Shown here in pieces: positions 9,174-22,565 of a DNA stretch of 64,000 bases. The notes under the pieces were generated by a model. That model worked only from the letters and a program-made list of their open reading frames with translations, searched no databases and was not told the DNA's origin. Made by a program: the position numbers and the translations under genes. Numbering within the stretch: position 1 is the stretch's first letter; every line of letters starts with the position of its first letter. This DNA is from Curtobacterium sp. Leaf261 (lineage in GTDB: Bacteria; Actinomycetota; Actinomycetes; Actinomycetales; Microbacteriaceae), in contig NZ_LMMJ01000001.1 in the NCBI RefSeq assembly GCF_001422205.1, positions 613,591 through 677,590 on the forward strand, given 5' to 3'.

Positions 9174-10499
9174 TCAGCGCCGCTCGAGGCGAGCCGTCAC
9201 GGCGGCACCGTGCGCGGGGAGCTGCTCCTCCTCGGCCAGGGCGACGATGCGGGGACCGACCTCGGCCAGCGCGTCCGCGGTGTACCGGATGACCTGCTGG
9301 GGCCGGAGGAACGTCGACGCGGCGAGTCCCGACCCGAAACGCGCCTGGCCACCGGTCGGCAGGACGTGGTTCGACCCGGCGAGGTAGTCGCCGAGACTCA
9401 CCGGCGTCGACGGTCCGACGAACACGGCCCCGGCCGAATCGATCTCCGCGAGGACCGCGTCGTCGTCGGCCGTCTGGATCTCCAGGTGCTCCGGCCCGTA
9501 CGCGTTGCTGACGGTCGCCGCATCGGCGAGGGACGCGACGAGGACGATCGCGGACTGCGGGCCGTCGAGTGCGGTCTGGAGGCGCGCAGCCGTCCGGAGC
9601 GACGCCGTCCGTCCGGGGATGGCGGCTTCGACCGCGTCCGCGAGGACTTCCGAGGTGGTGACGAGCACGCTCCCCGCCTGCTCGTCGTGCTCGGCCTGGC
9701 TGACCAGGTCGGCGGCCACGAACTCGGGGTCGGCGGTCTCGTCGGCGATCACCAGGATCTCCGTCGCTCCGGCCTCGGCGTCGATGCCGACGACACCGCG
9801 CACCAGGCGCTTGGCGGCGGCGACGTAGTTGTTCCCCGGGCCGGTGATCAGGTCGACCGGCTCGAGGTCGGTGCCACGTCCGTCGATGTCCTGGACGCCG
9901 TGGGCCAGGGCACCGACCGCACCGGCACCGCCCATCGCGTAGACCTCGGTGATCCCGAGGAGTCCGGCGGCCCCGAGGATCGTCGGGTGCACGCGGTTGT
10001 CGTGGTCGCGCTGCGGGGGCGACACCAGCGCGATCGAGGGCACGCCGGCGATCTGCGCCGGGACCACGTTCATCACCACGCTCGACGGGTAGACCGCCTT
10101 GCCGCCGGGCACGTAGAGGCCGACACGGCGCATCGGCTGCCAGCGCTGGTGGACCTCCGCGCCGTCGGCGAGGGTCGTCACCGCGGGGGGCGGGACCTGC
10201 GCAGCGCTCGCGATGCGGACCCGGCGGATCGCCTCCTCGAGCGCCGAACGGACGTCGGGGGCCAGCCCCTCCACGGCGGCGTCGATCTCGGCGGCCGACA
10301 CGCGGAGCGACGCCGGTGCTCCCCCGTCGAACCGCTCGGCCTGCTCGCGGAGTGCGGCCGCGCCCCGCTCGCGGACGTCGTCGACGAGCGTGCGTGCGGC
10401 GGCGGTCGCACTTGCGACGTCGCCCGTCGAACGCGGCATCAGGCGGAGGAGGTCGGCGCGGGCGGGGAGGCCGTCGCGGAGGTCGATTCGTTGCATCAT
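9174..10499 (-). CDS. hisD: Histidinol dehydrogenase
   Basis: Cytosolic zinc enzyme performing the last two oxidations of histidine synthesis, histidinol to histidine. The 441-residue product matches the usual 430-440. It shows YVPGGKAVYPS, MGGAGAVGALAHG, the GPGNNYVAAAKRLV loop and DLVSQAEHDEQ with the zinc and catalytic residues. Two ATG codons are adjacent at the start; the first is used here. A TAGGCT -10 box lies 9 nt upstream, so the leader is almost absent. No other his genes adjoin it in the window; it follows dnaE on the same strand but after a repeat and its own promoter. Confidence 0.96.
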   Translation of the reverse strand: MMQRIDLRDGLPARADLLRLMPRSTGDVASATAAARTLVDDVRERGAAALREQAERFDGGAPASLRVSAAEIDAAVEGLAPDVRSALEEAIRRVRIASAAQVPPPAVTTLADGAEVHQRWQPMRRVGLYVPGGKAVYPSSVVMNVVPAQIAGVPSIALVSPPQRDHDNRVHPTILGAAGLLGITEVYAMGGAGAVGALAHGVQDIDGRGTDLEPVDLITGPGNNYVAAAKRLVRGVVGIDAEAGATEILVIADETADPEFVAADLVSQAEHDEQAGSVLVTTSEVLADAVEAAIPGRTASLRTAARLQTALDGPQSAIVLVASLADAATVSNAYGPEHLEIQTADDDAVLAEIDSAGAVFVGPSTPVSLGDYLAGSNHVLPTGGQARFGSGLAASTFLRPQQVIRYTADALAEVGPRIVALAEEEQLPAHGAAVTARLERR

Positions 10500-10508
10500 G
10501 GCGCGGCC

Positions 10509-10514
10509 AGCCTA
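10509..10514 (-). promoter_or_regulatory. -10 box of hisD promoter, near-leaderless
   Basis: TAGGCT on the minus strand, 9 nt before the first of two adjacent ATG codons of hisD. Confidence 0.45.
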
Positions 10515-10522
10515 CCGATCCG

Positions 10523-10574
10523 GTGCTGCGCGCCGGACGTGCACCGCGCCTCCAGTCCGTGTGCTGCGCGCCGG
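10523..10574. repeat. Single CTGGAGG half-element flanked by 14-bp direct repeats
   Basis: CCGCGCCTCCAGTCC (10544-10558) is a lone half of the CTGGAGG family. It is bracketed by identical 14-bp copies of GTGCTGCGCGCCGG at 10523-10536 and 10561-10574. It lies between dnaE and hisD. Confidence 0.7.
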
Positions 10575-10589
10575 GGCGGCGGCTCCCGC

Positions 10590-14111
<3,522 letters not shown>

Positions 14112-14220
14112 GGAGCCTCCGTTGATCGAGCTGCTGACCGGACGACGGAGCGGGTGCCGACCGGGTGTCAGGTCAGCCTAACGGGCAGCCTCCGACACTC
14201 CGAACGGACCCTCGGGCACC

Positions 14221-14277
14221 GAACTGCACGAACGTGCGGGACGGCACACGCGGAACTCCCCGAACGTGCGGGACGGC
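14221..14277. repeat. 25-bp direct repeat pair between rluD and dnaE
   Basis: Two near-identical 25-bp units, 14221-14245 and 14253-14277, each ending in GAACGTGCGGGACGGC. A partial third copy lies near 14198. The pair sits just after the rluD stop and upstream of the dnaE start. Confidence 0.7.
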
Positions 14278-14280
14278 GGG

Positions 14281-15204
14281 CTACGCGGCGCGGATGACGT
14301 CGAGCGCGTGCTGCAGGTCGTCCGGGTACTCGGCCCGGAACTCCACCCACGCACCCGTCCGAGGGTGTTCGAACCCGAGTCGGACGGCGTCGAGCCACTG
14401 CCGTGTGAGCCCGAGTTCGGCAGCGAGCCCCGGGTCCGCGCCGTACATCGTGTCGCCCACGCAGGGGTGCCGCGTCGCGGCCATGTGCACGCGGATCTGG
14501 TGCGTCCGCCCGGTCTCCAGGTGCACCTCGAGCAGGGTCGCCGCCCGGAACGCCTCGAGCGTGGCGTAGTGCGTCACGCTCGGCTTGCCCTCGGCCGTGA
14601 CCGCGAACCGCCAGTCGCTCGACGGGTGTCGTCCGATCGGCGCGTCGATGGTGCCGGAGGTCGGGTCGGGGTGGCCCTGGACGAGCGCGTGGTAGACCTT
14701 CTCGACCGTCCGCTCCTTGAACGCGCGCTTGAGGTGCGTGTACGCGAGCTCGGACTTGGCGACGACCATGAGCCCGCTCGTCCCGGCGTCGAGCCGGTGC
14801 ACGATCCCCGCACGCTCGGCGGCACCGGACGTCGCGATGGTGAACCCCGCGGCGGCGAGACCACCCGGGACCGTCGGGCCGGTCCACCCGGGTGACGGAT
14901 GGGCCGCGACACCGACGGGCTTGTCGACGACGACGATGTCGTCGTCGTCGTACACGACGGTCATGCCGGGGACCTCGACCGGGACGATGCGTGGCGGTTC
15001 CTTCGGCGCCCACTCGACCTCGAGCCAGGTGTCCGCGTGCAGTCGGTCGGACTTGTCCACGACGGCACCGTCGACGCGGACCCCGCCGGCGGCGACCACG
15101 TCGGCCGCGAACGACCGGCTGAACCCGAGGAGCTTCGCGACGGCCGCGTCGACGCGCTCCCCCGCGAGCCCGTCCGGGACAGGCAGACTCCTGGACTCGG
15201 TCAT
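14281..15204 (-). CDS. rluD: 23S rRNA pseudouridine synthase, RluD/RluA family
   Basis: Converts uridines in 23S rRNA to pseudouridine. The 307-residue product has an N-terminal S4 RNA-binding domain (residues about 12-70) and the catalytic motif [15 protein letters not shown] with the essential Asp, then [11 protein letters not shown]. The ATG at 15204 starts the protein just before the S4 domain and lies 25 nt after the lspA stop. Adjacency of lspA and an RluD-type gene is common in bacteria. Which uridines are modified cannot be read from sequence, so the symbol is by family. Confidence 0.9.
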   Translation of the reverse strand: MTESRSLPVPDGLAGERVDAAVAKLLGFSRSFAADVVAAGGVRVDGAVVDKSDRLHADTWLEVEWAPKEPPRIVPVEVPGMTVVYDDDDIVVVDKPVGVAAHPSPGWTGPTVPGGLAAAGFTIATSGAAERAGIVHRLDAGTSGLMVVAKSELAYTHLKRAFKERTVEKVYHALVQGHPDPTSGTIDAPIGRHPSSDWRFAVTAEGKPSVTHYATLEAFRAATLLEVHLETGRTHQIRVHMAATRHPCVGDTMYGADPGLAAELGLTRQWLDAVRLGFEHPRTGAWVEFRAEYPDDLQHALDVIRAA

Positions 15205-15229
15205 GCGTGGGACCCCGGCTGCGACGGGC

Positions 15230-15970
15230 TCACGTGGCGTCGTGCCCGAGCCGGTCCGGCCTGGAGGCACGGCTCGGCTCCGCGACGTCGGCCGACGTCC
15301 CGGACATGGTGCCGGACGCAGGTTCGTCCGCGACGACGGCCGACTCGGCGGACCCGACCCGGGCCTCCCGTCCGGCGTCCGCGGCAGCAGCCGCGTCCAG
15401 CTCGGCCTGCTTCCGCTTGCTCACCGCGCGGGACCCGTCGAGGTTCACACCGAGGATCGTCAGGACCACGAAGACGGCCATGCTGATGCAGATGAACGAG
15501 TCCGCGATGTTGTAGATCGCGGGCATCATCCACGGCGTGTGGATGAAGTCGACGACCTGGCCGCGCCCGAAACCCGGCTCGCGGATCAGGCGGTCGGTCA
15601 GGTTGCCGAGTGCGCCGCCGAGCAGCATGCCGAAGAGCAGTGCCCACCAGAGCGACCTGATCCGCCGCGCGAGCACGATGATCACCACGACGACCACGGC
15701 GGCGACGATCGAGAAGATCCACGTCTGCCCGGTCGCGAACGAGAACGCGGCCCCGGGGTTGGTGACGTAGTGCAACTGGAGGAAGCGACCGAGGACCGGC
15801 ACGGTCTCGCCGAGGGTGAGGTTCCGGACGACGAGCGCCTTGACGCCCTGGTCGAGCGCGTACACGCACACAGCGGCGAAGGCCAGTGCCGCGATCGCGC
15901 GGGCACTGACCTTCGCCGGTCGTCCGGCCGCCCCGGAGGAGCGTTCGTCGGACTGTGGGGTGTTCGTCAA
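15230..15970 (-). CDS. lspA: Lipoprotein signal peptidase with extended C-terminal tail
   Basis: Membrane aspartyl protease that cleaves prolipoprotein signal peptides. Four membrane helices and the catalytic pair in GNLTDRL and NIADSFI are present. The core ends near residue 180. A further 65 residues rich in Ala, Ser and Arg follow, longer than the family usually shows. The tail is partly encoded by two inverted copies of the CTGGAGG repeat (peptides GREARVGS and SRASRPDRL). The start is TTG at 15970, two nt after the divIVA stop; no better start is visible. Likely client lipoproteins include CtaC. Confidence 0.92.
   Translation of the reverse strand: MTNTPQSDERSSGAAGRPAKVSARAIAALAFAAVCVYALDQGVKALVVRNLTLGETVPVLGRFLQLHYVTNPGAAFSFATGQTWIFSIVAAVVVVVIIVLARRIRSLWWALLFGMLLGGALGNLTDRLIREPGFGRGQVVDFIHTPWMMPAIYNIADSFICISMAVFVVLTILGVNLDGSRAVSKRKQAELDAAAAADAGREARVGSAESAVVADEPASGTMSGTSADVAEPSRASRPDRLGHDAT
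15255..15376. repeat. Pair of CTGGAGG repeats inside lspA tail
   Basis: Two copies in inverted orientation (about 15255-15284 and 15351-15376) within the lspA coding region, both in frame. They code for part of the non-conserved tail. Confidence 0.7.
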
Positions 15971-15972
15971 CG

Positions 15973-16680
15973 TCAGTTGGAGCCGAAGCCCTGCGCCGAC
16001 GCCGGTGCGGACTGGAACCCGCTGGTCTGCTGCTCGGACCCCGAGGTGTCGAGTTCGTTCAGCTGACCCTGGATGTAGCTCTTGAGCTGCGAGCGGTAGT
16101 CACGCTCGAAGGTACGGAGCTCTTCGATCCGGCCCTCGAGCTGGTTGCGCTCCTGCTCGAGCACACCGACGCGCTGACGCTGCTGCGCTTCGGCCTCCTG
16201 CACGATCTGGCGCTGCTGGGCCTCGGCCTCGGAGACGAGACGGGCTGCCGTGGCGTGCCCCTCGGCGATGAGCGAGTCACGCTTCTCCGCACCCTCACGC
16301 ACGTGCTCCTCGTGGAGACGACGTGCGAGCTGGAGGAGGTTCGAGGTGCCCTCGGTGTCCGAGTCGGGGTCGACGGCGGGCGTCGCGGCCGCAACCGGTG
16401 CCGCGACGGGCTCCGGAGTGGCTGCGACAGGCGCCGGAGCCGCGACCGGCTCGGGGACCGATGCCGGCGCCGGGGCCGATGCGGGAGCCGCGTCGGCCTG
16501 CTGGGGAGCCGACTCCGCGGTCGTGAGGCGCTGGCGCAGCTCCTCGTTCTCCGCGCCGAGACGCCGGAGCTCGACGACGACCTCGTCGAGGAAGTCGTCC
16601 ACCTCGTCCTGGTCGTAGCCCTCGCGGAACTTCGTCGGCTGGAACCGCTTGTTGACTACGTCTTCCGGCGTCAAAGCCAT
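15973..16680 (-). CDS. divIVA: DivIVA/Wag31 polar growth scaffold
   Basis: Coiled-coil protein that marks cell poles and septa and directs peptidoglycan synthesis in actinobacteria. The N-terminal DivIVA domain (MALTPEDVVNKRFQPTKFRE) and first coil (residues about 25-55) are followed by an Ala/Pro/Val-rich linker (about 60-110). A long second coil runs to residue 210, with repeated EAEAQQRQ. The ATG at 16680 is chosen because GAGGTG sits 7 nt upstream; a GTG three codons earlier is possible. At 235 residues it is near Wag31 length. Wag31 of mycobacteria is phosphorylated by a Ser/Thr kinase, and a PASTA kinase lies at 39 kb. Confidence 0.95.
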   Translation of the reverse strand: MALTPEDVVNKRFQPTKFREGYDQDEVDDFLDEVVVELRRLGAENEELRQRLTTAESAPQQADAAPASAPAPASVPEPVAAPAPVAATPEPVAAPVAAATPAVDPDSDTEGTSNLLQLARRLHEEHVREGAEKRDSLIAEGHATAARLVSEAEAQQRQIVQEAEAQQRQRVGVLEQERNQLEGRIEELRTFERDYRSQLKSYIQGQLNELDTSGSEQQTSGFQSAPASAQGFGSN

Positions 16681-16867
16681 TGCCGTCACCTCAATAGAAC
16701 TGCTGATCGTGTGGAACCGAACGGTCGCGACTGAACCTACCAGTCACCACGGTCGGCGCGGATACGTGCACATCGCCCGCATCATGGTCCCGACAACCGT
16801 ACACCGACAGTGTCCGGGAGCCCGAACCCGATGGGCGTGGCGTACGGAAAACGAGCGTGCGGAGCCG

Positions 16868-17167
16868 TCAGGCGAACGCCTGGATCGCCCGCATGACGCT
16901 CATCAGGATGATGACGACGAGCATCACGATGGTCCAGCCGAAGTCGAGTGCGACCACGCCCATGCGGAGCGGCGGGAGCACACGTCGTACCGCGCGGATC
17001 GGCGGATCGGTGACCACGAAGACGAACTCCGCCCCGACGAGCAACGCTCCCGTCGGCCGCCACCGCTGGTTGAAGTTCCGCACCAGGTCGAGCACGAACC
17101 TGGCCCACATCACGAAGAAGTAGATCAGGAGCAGGTAGTAGACGATCGCGGCAAGGGCGGACACCAT
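16868..17167 (-). CDS. yggT: YggT-family membrane protein
   Basis: Small membrane protein of 99 residues with two or three helices (residues about 3-25 and 75-95), typical of the YggT family that lies between sepF and divIVA in actinobacteria and firmicutes. Motifs include WARFVLDLVRNF and a conserved TDPPIRAVRRVLPP. It probably acts at the division site or in membrane homeostasis, but no biochemical role is established. It lies about 107 nt downstream of sepF and 187 nt upstream of divIVA, so each may have its own promoter. Confidence 0.9.
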   Translation of the reverse strand: MVSALAAIVYYLLLIYFFVMWARFVLDLVRNFNQRWRPTGALLVGAEFVFVVTDPPIRAVRRVLPPLRMGVVALDFGWTIVMLVVIILMSVMRAIQAFA

Positions 17168-17274
17168 CGGGGCTGATCAACTCGCTCGTTCAGGGGCGGG
17201 GACCGGTACGGCGAAGTGCCGACGCGGGGGGACCGACCGGGGCCGGTCCGGGCGAGGACTCGCGGACGAGTCCG

Positions 17275-17826
17275 TCAGGACTGGGCGAAGAAGGACGCCT
17301 CGATGTCGGACTCTACCTCAGCGGGCTCACCGCTCACCGCGACGTGTGCCGGCGACAGCAGGAAGACCTTGTTCGTGACGCGCTCGATCTTGCCGAACAG
17401 CCCGAGGGACAGGCCACTCGCGAAGTCGATCATCCGGCGAGCGTCGTTCTCGGTCATCTGCGAGAGGTTGATGATCACCGGGATGCCGTCGCGGAAGCTC
17501 TCGGCGATGGACTGGGCGTCCTTGTACTCGCGGGGGTGGACGGTGAGGATCTCGTTCATTTCCTGGACCGGGGTCGCCTTCTGTGCGTGGTTGCGGCGGA
17601 GCGGGGTGACCTGCGCGCGCTGCTGGGTCGGAGCCGCGACGGGCGCGACGGGTGCAGGTGCGGCCGCGGGGACCGCCTGAGCGACCGGGGCGGCCGCGGG
17701 GGCGCTCTCGGAGCTCCTGGAGGTGGTGGTGTGCTGGCGCGACGTGTCGTCGGCCTGCTCGTCGTACTCGAGGTCCTCGTCGGCGAGGCCCAGGTAGACC
17801 ATCGTCTTGCGCAGCGGATTGGCCAT
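17275..17826 (-). CDS. sepF: Cell division protein SepF
   Basis: Membrane-binding FtsZ partner that anchors the Z ring in actinobacteria, which lack FtsA. The 183-residue product starts [18 protein letters not shown], the conserved N-terminal amphipathic segment. A low-complexity Ala/Pro linker follows (about 40-85), then the SepF fold from residue 95 ([19 protein letters not shown] and VIINLSQM). The ATG at 17826 has an excellent GGAGGA site 6 nt upstream. Downstream of yggS by 47 nt, it belongs to the ftsZ-yggS-sepF unit. Confidence 0.96.
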   Translation of the reverse strand: MANPLRKTMVYLGLADEDLEYDEQADDTSRQHTTTSRSSESAPAAAPVAQAVPAAAPAPVAPVAAPTQQRAQVTPLRRNHAQKATPVQEMNEILTVHPREYKDAQSIAESFRDGIPVIINLSQMTENDARRMIDFASGLSLGLFGKIERVTNKVFLLSPAHVAVSGEPAEVESDIEASFFAQS

Positions 17827-17873
17827 GGTCGTTCCTCCGGTGGATTCGGTGCTCGTGGTTGCCCTCTTGGAGG

Positions 17874-18599
17874 TTAACGAGCCGGGGGTCGGTTTCCCGT
17901 GATTGCCGAGCCGATCCGTAGGTGTGTCGCGCCCTCGGCGATGGCCTCGGCGTAGTCGCCGCTCATGCCCGCGGAGATGTCGCCGGCATCGGGTGCGATC
18001 GTCCGGACACGCTCGGAGATCCCGCGGAGCCTGGCGAACGCCGGTCGGGGGTCCTCGTCGAGCGGCGCGACCGCCATCACGCCGCGGAGCCGGATCGTGC
18101 CGGTCAGCAGGATGCGCTCCACGAGCGCGTCCACGTCGTCCGGCTGCACCCCGCCGCGAGACGCATACGGCGTGAGGTTGACCTGGACGAACCCGTCGAT
18201 CACCGGCGGCGTCGGCTCGGTCTCGGTCGGGGCGAACGCGTCCACCACCGACGCTCGGTCGAGGGACTGCACGACGTGCGCGTACCGACGGGCCTGTCGT
18301 GCCTTCTTGCTCTGCAGCTGTCCGACGAAGTGCCACGTGAGTGCCAGGTCGGCGAGCTCGGCCGCCTTCGCCTCGGCCTCCTGATGGCGGTTCTCCCCCA
18401 CGTCGGTGACGCCGAGCACAGCGAGTTCGCGCACGAGGGAGGCCGGATGGAACTTCGTCACGACGACGAGGGTGAGCTCGTCGGGACTCCGATGCGCGGC
18501 GTGCGCCGCGTCGGCGATGCCGTGCCTGACGGACGCGAGACGTGCCTCCAGTCCGGTGTCGGCCTGGAGGCCCGGGGTCGCGTCCGCCGGATCCGTCAC
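17874..18599 (-). CDS. yggS: YggS-family pyridoxal phosphate homeostasis protein
   Basis: PLP-binding, single-domain barrel protein that buffers free PLP. The 241-residue product carries the PLP lysine in [33 protein letters not shown] and the C-terminal [14 protein letters not shown] start at 18599 overlaps the ftsZ stop (GTGA), so translation is coupled. Residues about 7-21 ([15 protein letters not shown]) are encoded by a CTGGAGG palindrome and are not part of the conserved fold, which begins at RHGIADAAH. The position between ftsZ and sepF is the standard actinobacterial order. Confidence 0.94.
   Translation of the reverse strand: MTDPADATPGLQADTGLEARLASVRHGIADAAHAAHRSPDELTLVVVTKFHPASLVRELAVLGVTDVGENRHQEAEAKAAELADLALTWHFVGQLQSKKARQARRYAHVVQSLDRASVVDAFAPTETEPTPPVIDGFVQVNLTPYASRGGVQPDDVDALVERILLTGTIRLRGVMAVAPLDEDPRPAFARLRGISERVRTIAPDAGDISAGMSGDYAEAIAEGATHLRIGSAITGNRPPAR
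18530..18586. repeat. CTGGAGG palindrome inside yggS 5' end
   Basis: Two copies head to head (CTCCAGTCC then GGCCTGGAGG) form an imperfect palindrome centred near 18558. It is read through in frame near the N-terminus of YggS. Confidence 0.75.
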
Positions 18600-19756
18600 T
18601 TCAGGAAGTCGGGGACGTCGAGCTCGTCGTCGTCGTCGAACGCCGGGTCGGCGGCGCGCTGCGCCGGCGGCTGGTGCTCCTGCGACGCCCACGACGAGGT
18701 CGGGGCACCGGAGCCGGAGTCCTCGATGGCTCCGGTGGCGGCGGCGGCCGACGAGCCGCTGTCCGGGTCGACGTAGCTCGCCCGACGGTCCTTCTGCGGG
18801 GTCGTCGGCTCGCCACCGTCGAAGCCGGCCGCGATGACCGTGACGCGGACCTCGTCGCCGAGGGTGTCGTCGATGACGGCACCGAAGATGATGTTCGCCT
18901 CGGGGTGCACGGCCTCCTGCACCAGACGCGCGGCGTCGTTGATCTCGAAGATGCCGAGGTTCGAACCGCCCTGGATCGAGAGCAGCACGCCGTGCGCTCC
19001 GTCGATCGACGCCTCGAGGAGCGGCGACGCGACGGCCAGCTCGGCCGCCTTGATCGCCCGGTCGGCCCCGCGCGAGGACCCGATGCCCATGAGCGCCGAC
19101 CCGGCGCCCTGCATGACGCTCTTGACGTCGGCGAAGTCGAGGTTGATGAGCCCGGGGGTGGTGATGAGGTCGGTGATGCCCTGGACACCGGCGAGGAGCA
19201 CCTGGTCGGCGGTCGCGAAGGCCTCGACCATGCTGATGCCGCGGTCGCTGATCTCGAGCAGTCGGTCGTTCGGGACGACGATGAGGGTGTCGACCTCGTC
19301 CTTCAGCGTCGCGACGCCGTTCTCGGCCTGCGACTGACGGCGCTTGCCCTCGAAGCCGAACGGCTTCGTGACGACACCGATGGTCAGCGCACCGATGGAC
19401 TTGGCGATGCGGGCGACGACGGGAGCGCCACCGGTCCCGGTCCCACCACCCTCACCGGCCGTGACGAAGACCATGTCGGCCCCGGCGAGGGCCTCCTCGA
19501 TCTCCTCGGCGTGGTCCTCGGCGGCACGACGGCCGACCTCGGGGTCCGCGCCGGCACCGAGGCCACGGGTGATCTCACGACCGACGTCGAGCTTGACGTC
19601 GGCATCGCTCAGCAGGAGCGCCTGGGCGTCCGTGTTGATCGCGATGAACTCGACGCCGCGGAGGCCGAGCTCGATCATGCGGTTGACGGCGTTGACGCCG
19701 CCGCCGCCGACACCGACGACCTTGATGACGGCGAGGTAGTTGTGGTTCGTGGTCAC
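18596..19756 (-). CDS. ftsZ: Cell division protein FtsZ
   Basis: Tubulin-like GTPase that forms the Z ring. The 386-residue product has [13 protein letters not shown], the tubulin signature [10 protein letters not shown] near residue 105, and the T7 loop NLDFADV. The C-terminal peptide [13 protein letters not shown] is the partner-binding tail used by SepF and FtsW in actinobacteria. The ATG at 19756 begins [15 protein letters not shown], the usual actinobacterial start. The upstream 128 nt hold an inverted repeat and probably the promoter. Length is normal. Confidence 0.98.
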   Translation of the reverse strand: MTTNHNYLAVIKVVGVGGGGVNAVNRMIELGLRGVEFIAINTDAQALLLSDADVKLDVGREITRGLGAGADPEVGRRAAEDHAEEIEEALAGADMVFVTAGEGGGTGTGGAPVVARIAKSIGALTIGVVTKPFGFEGKRRQSQAENGVATLKDEVDTLIVVPNDRLLEISDRGISMVEAFATADQVLLAGVQGITDLITTPGLINLDFADVKSVMQGAGSALMGIGSSRGADRAIKAAELAVASPLLEASIDGAHGVLLSIQGGSNLGIFEINDAARLVQEAVHPEANIIFGAVIDDTLGDEVRVTVIAAGFDGGEPTTPQKDRRASYVDPDSGSSAAAATGAIEDSGSGAPTSSWASQEHQPPAQRAADPAFDDDDELDVPDFLK

Positions 19757-19779
19757 GTCAGTCAGGCCTCCGGTGGGAA

Positions 19780-19806
19780 CCTTGAACCTCTAGTTGAAGT
19801 TCAAGG
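19780..19806. promoter_or_regulatory. Inverted repeat upstream of ftsZ, possible regulator site
   Basis: CCTTGAAC (19780-19787) and GTTCAAGG (19799-19806), 8 bp perfect, 24 nt before the ftsZ start. The TTGAAC core also occurs upstream of the MerR gene at 52.8 kb. It may be a site for FtsR, encoded at 53.0 kb; this is inference. Confidence 0.45.
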
Positions 19807-19884
19807 ACTTTGCTGGTATGTGGGGTGCTCAGCTCGACGCTACGGGGGTGCGCGGTGCGCTGGACACCCGCCACGCCGAACGGT

Positions 19885-21117
19885 TCAGGACTGGGTGCGG
19901 ATGATGCCGTTGTCCGGCGCGGACACGTCGTACTCGACAGCCGTGGACGGGTCCCTGGCCTCGTGGTCCTTGACGAGCGCCGCGAGGAGCGCGGCCTTGG
20001 CATCCGAGTCGTCGGGGCTCCCCCACACGACCTTCGCACCCGAGTTCAACGTGAGTGTGACGTCGTCGGACGTCGTCGCGGTGACGTCGGTGACGGTCGA
20101 CCGGACCGACGCGGGGAGCGCCAGCACGACGCTCGCCATCGTCCGGTAGGCCGCACCGCCGATCTGCGAGGGTGTGACGTCCGCGAGGGGCATGCCGTCC
20201 GGCCGGTTCGGGTCGGACTCCACGACGATGCCCGCCGGGTCGACGAGGTCGAAGCCGGAGGCGGTCTGCACGGCTACGATCGGCTCGCGCTCGGTGACCG
20301 TGATCACGAGGGTGTGCGGCGGCGCTTCCTCGGTCACGTAGCTCTCGATGAGGGGGAACCCGGCGAGCTGGTGCTTGAGCTCGCCGAAGTCGATGCGCGC
20401 GAGGGGTGTGCCGAGCTGGCCGTCGACGGCCGAGAGCAACTGCGACCGGTCGATGCGGTCGGTGCCCTTGATCTCGATCTTCGTGAGGGCCATGAGCGGC
20501 GAGAACACCGCGACGACGATGGAGAGCACCAGCACGACGAGGACGGCACCGCTCGTGATCCAGATCGATCGGCGGTGGCGGCTCCGACGGGTGAACCGAC
20601 GGACCTCCTGCCGCTCGACGAGACGACGGCGCTTCCGGGCGGCCCGCGCTTCGCGAGCCGTCTCCGCGGCGCGCGCGCCGGCATCCGGGATGTGGTCGTC
20701 GTCGTCGCTGCTCGGCGTGGACCGGACCGGAGCGTTCGGGTCGACGTAGTCCTCGTCGGGGCTCAGCTCCTGGAACCGCCCGCGCACCGATGCGAGACCG
20801 GCGCCGAACCGCTTGCCGGCGACCCCCGCCAGCCGGGAGGCGCGGCTGGCGTCCGACGGGTCCGCTGCGGGCTCCGAGACGGCATGTTCGGCCGGTGGCG
20901 CGTCGTCGGACGCGCGCCGTGCCTCCAGTCCGTCGTCCGGAGCGTCCTGGGCGGCGACCTCGTCCTGTCGGCCGCGTCCGAACCGGCGACCGAGACCGCC
21001 GAGGAATCCGTCACCCTGCGACGAGGCTCCGCCGTCCCGGGACTCCTGCTGCGCCGCGGGCTGGTGCCGGCGCTCGTCCGCGTCGGTCCGGTGGTCGAAC
21101 CCCTCGGGCCGCTTCAC
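19885..21117 (-). CDS. ftsQ: Cell division protein FtsQ
   Basis: Bitopic divisome protein linking FtsZ-side and septal synthesis factors. The 410-residue product has a cytoplasmic region of about 175 residues, one helix ([19 protein letters not shown]), then a POTRA domain ([20 protein letters not shown]) and the FtsQ beta domain. The cytoplasmic part is long and low in complexity. It includes peptides [10 protein letters not shown] and [11 protein letters not shown], each encoded by a CTGGAGG repeat. The start overlaps the murC stop (ATGA). Ftsq proteins in actinobacteria are often 250-320 residues, so the N-terminus is extended. Confidence 0.94.
   Translation of the reverse strand: MKRPEGFDHRTDADERRHQPAAQQESRDGGASSQGDGFLGGLGRRFGRGRQDEVAAQDAPDDGLEARRASDDAPPAEHAVSEPAADPSDASRASRLAGVAGKRFGAGLASVRGRFQELSPDEDYVDPNAPVRSTPSSDDDDHIPDAGARAAETAREARAARKRRRLVERQEVRRFTRRSRHRRSIWITSGAVLVVLVLSIVVAVFSPLMALTKIEIKGTDRIDRSQLLSAVDGQLGTPLARIDFGELKHQLAGFPLIESYVTEEAPPHTLVITVTEREPIVAVQTASGFDLVDPAGIVVESDPNRPDGMPLADVTPSQIGGAAYRTMASVVLALPASVRSTVTDVTATTSDDVTLTLNSGAKVVWGSPDDSDAKAALLAALVKDHEARDPSTAVEYDVSAPDNGIIRTQS
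20832..20933. repeat. Inverted pair of CTGGAGG repeats inside ftsQ
   Basis: Copies at 20832-20857 and 20906-20933 in opposite orientation, separated by about 48 bp, both in frame in the cytoplasmic linker of FtsQ. Confidence 0.75.
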
Positions 21118-22565
21118 CGGGCCGGTGCCTCGGCGGGGCGGCCGTCGGCCGGGACACCGTCGTGCAGTGCCGCGAGGACCTGCGGGATGATCCGGTACAC
21201 GTCGCCGCAGCTCAGCGTCATGATGATGTCGCCCGGTTCGGCGATCTCCGCGGCGCGCGCCGACGCCTCGGCCCAGTCCGGCAGGTAGTCGACGCGTGCC
21301 TGGTCCGCGAACCGCTCCTGCACCATCGCCCCGGTGACACCCGGCTCCGGGTCCTCACGGGCACCGTAGACGTCGAGCACGACGGTGTGGTCGGCGAGCT
21401 CCTCGTACACGTGCGCGAAGTCCCCCGCCATGAGCCGGGTGCGCGAGTACAGGTGCGGCTGGTGGATCGCGATGAGCCGGTGCCCGTCGAGGACGGTCCG
21501 AGCGGCGTGCAGCGCTGCCGCGACCTCGGTCGGGTGGTGTGCGTAGTCGTCGTAGACGCTCACGCCGCGCTCGACGCCGTGCAGCTCGAACCGGCGCTCG
21601 GTGCCGCCGAACGCCTCGAGGCCGCGGACCGCGTCCGCCGGGTCGACGCCGAGACCGACCAGCACCGCGAAGGCTCCTGCGGCGTTCACGGCGTTGTGTC
21701 GCCCGGGCACCCTGAGGCTGACACGGTGGGTCTGCCCCGCGTACACGATGTCCGCACCGACGCCGGCGAGTTCGTCGATGCCGGTGACCCGTACGTCCGC
21801 GTCCTCGGCCTCGCCGAACGTGACGACGGTGCTCGCCGAGCCGTCCGACCGCGCACGGAGTCCGGCCGTGACGCGCTGGGCGCCGGCGTCGTCACTCGAG
21901 ATGACCACACGCTCGGTGGCCTTCGCGGCGAACGTGACGAAGGCGTCCATGAACGCCTCCTCGCTGCCGTAGTGGTCGAGGTGGTCGGCGTCGACGTTCG
22001 TGATGAGCGCGATCGCCGTGTCGTAGAGCAGGAACGAGCCGTCGGACTCGTCGGCCTCCACCACGAAGTGCTCGCTCGCGCCGCTCCCGGAGCTCACGCC
22101 GAGGGACTGGATGACACCGCCGTTGACGAAGTTCGGCTCGAGGCCGAGCTCGACGAGCGCCGTGACGATCATGCCCGTGGACGTCGTCTTGCCGTGCGCG
22201 CCGGCGACGCTGACGAGACGGCGTCCGGCGATGAGTGCGGCGAGGGCCTGCGACCGGTGCAGGATCGGGAGCCCACGACGCCTGGCCTCGAGGAGCTCGG
22301 GGTTGTCCGGCCAGAGGGCGCTCGTCACGACCACGGTGTCGGCGTCGCCCACGTTGCCGGCGTCGTGCCCGATGCGGACGTCGGCGCCGAGCTCGCGCAC
22401 ACGGCCCGTCGTCGCGGACTCGCGCGAGTCGGACCCGGTGACGCGGTGACCGTCGTTCAGGAACATCCTGGCGATGCCGCTCATGCCGGACCCGCCGATG
22501 CCGATGAAGTGCAGCGTCCCGAGGTCGTCGGGGATCGGCTGGGAGAAGTCGGGCTTGATGGTCAT
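21114..22565 (-). CDS. murC: UDP-N-acetylmuramate-amino acid ligase MurC
   Basis: ATP-dependent ligase that adds the first amino acid to UDP-MurNAc in the cytosol. The 483-residue product has the N-terminal Rossmann motif [14 protein letters not shown], the ATP loop [12 protein letters not shown] near residue 120, EADESDGS and the C-terminal HQPHLYSRT. The start overlaps the murG stop (ATGA) and the stop overlaps the ftsQ start. In B-type peptidoglycan the first residue can be Gly instead of Ala; the sequence does not decide this. Confidence 0.97.
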   Translation of the reverse strand: MTIKPDFSQPIPDDLGTLHFIGIGGSGMSGIARMFLNDGHRVTGSDSRESATTGRVRELGADVRIGHDAGNVGDADTVVVTSALWPDNPELLEARRRGLPILHRSQALAALIAGRRLVSVAGAHGKTTSTGMIVTALVELGLEPNFVNGGVIQSLGVSSGSGASEHFVVEADESDGSFLLYDTAIALITNVDADHLDHYGSEEAFMDAFVTFAAKATERVVISSDDAGAQRVTAGLRARSDGSASTVVTFGEAEDADVRVTGIDELAGVGADIVYAGQTHRVSLRVPGRHNAVNAAGAFAVLVGLGVDPADAVRGLEAFGGTERRFELHGVERGVSVYDDYAHHPTEVAAALHAARTVLDGHRLIAIHQPHLYSRTRLMAGDFAHVYEELADHTVVLDVYGAREDPEPGVTGAMVQERFADQARVDYLPDWAEASARAAEIAEPGDIIMTLSCGDVYRIIPQVLAALHDGVPADGRPAEAPAR

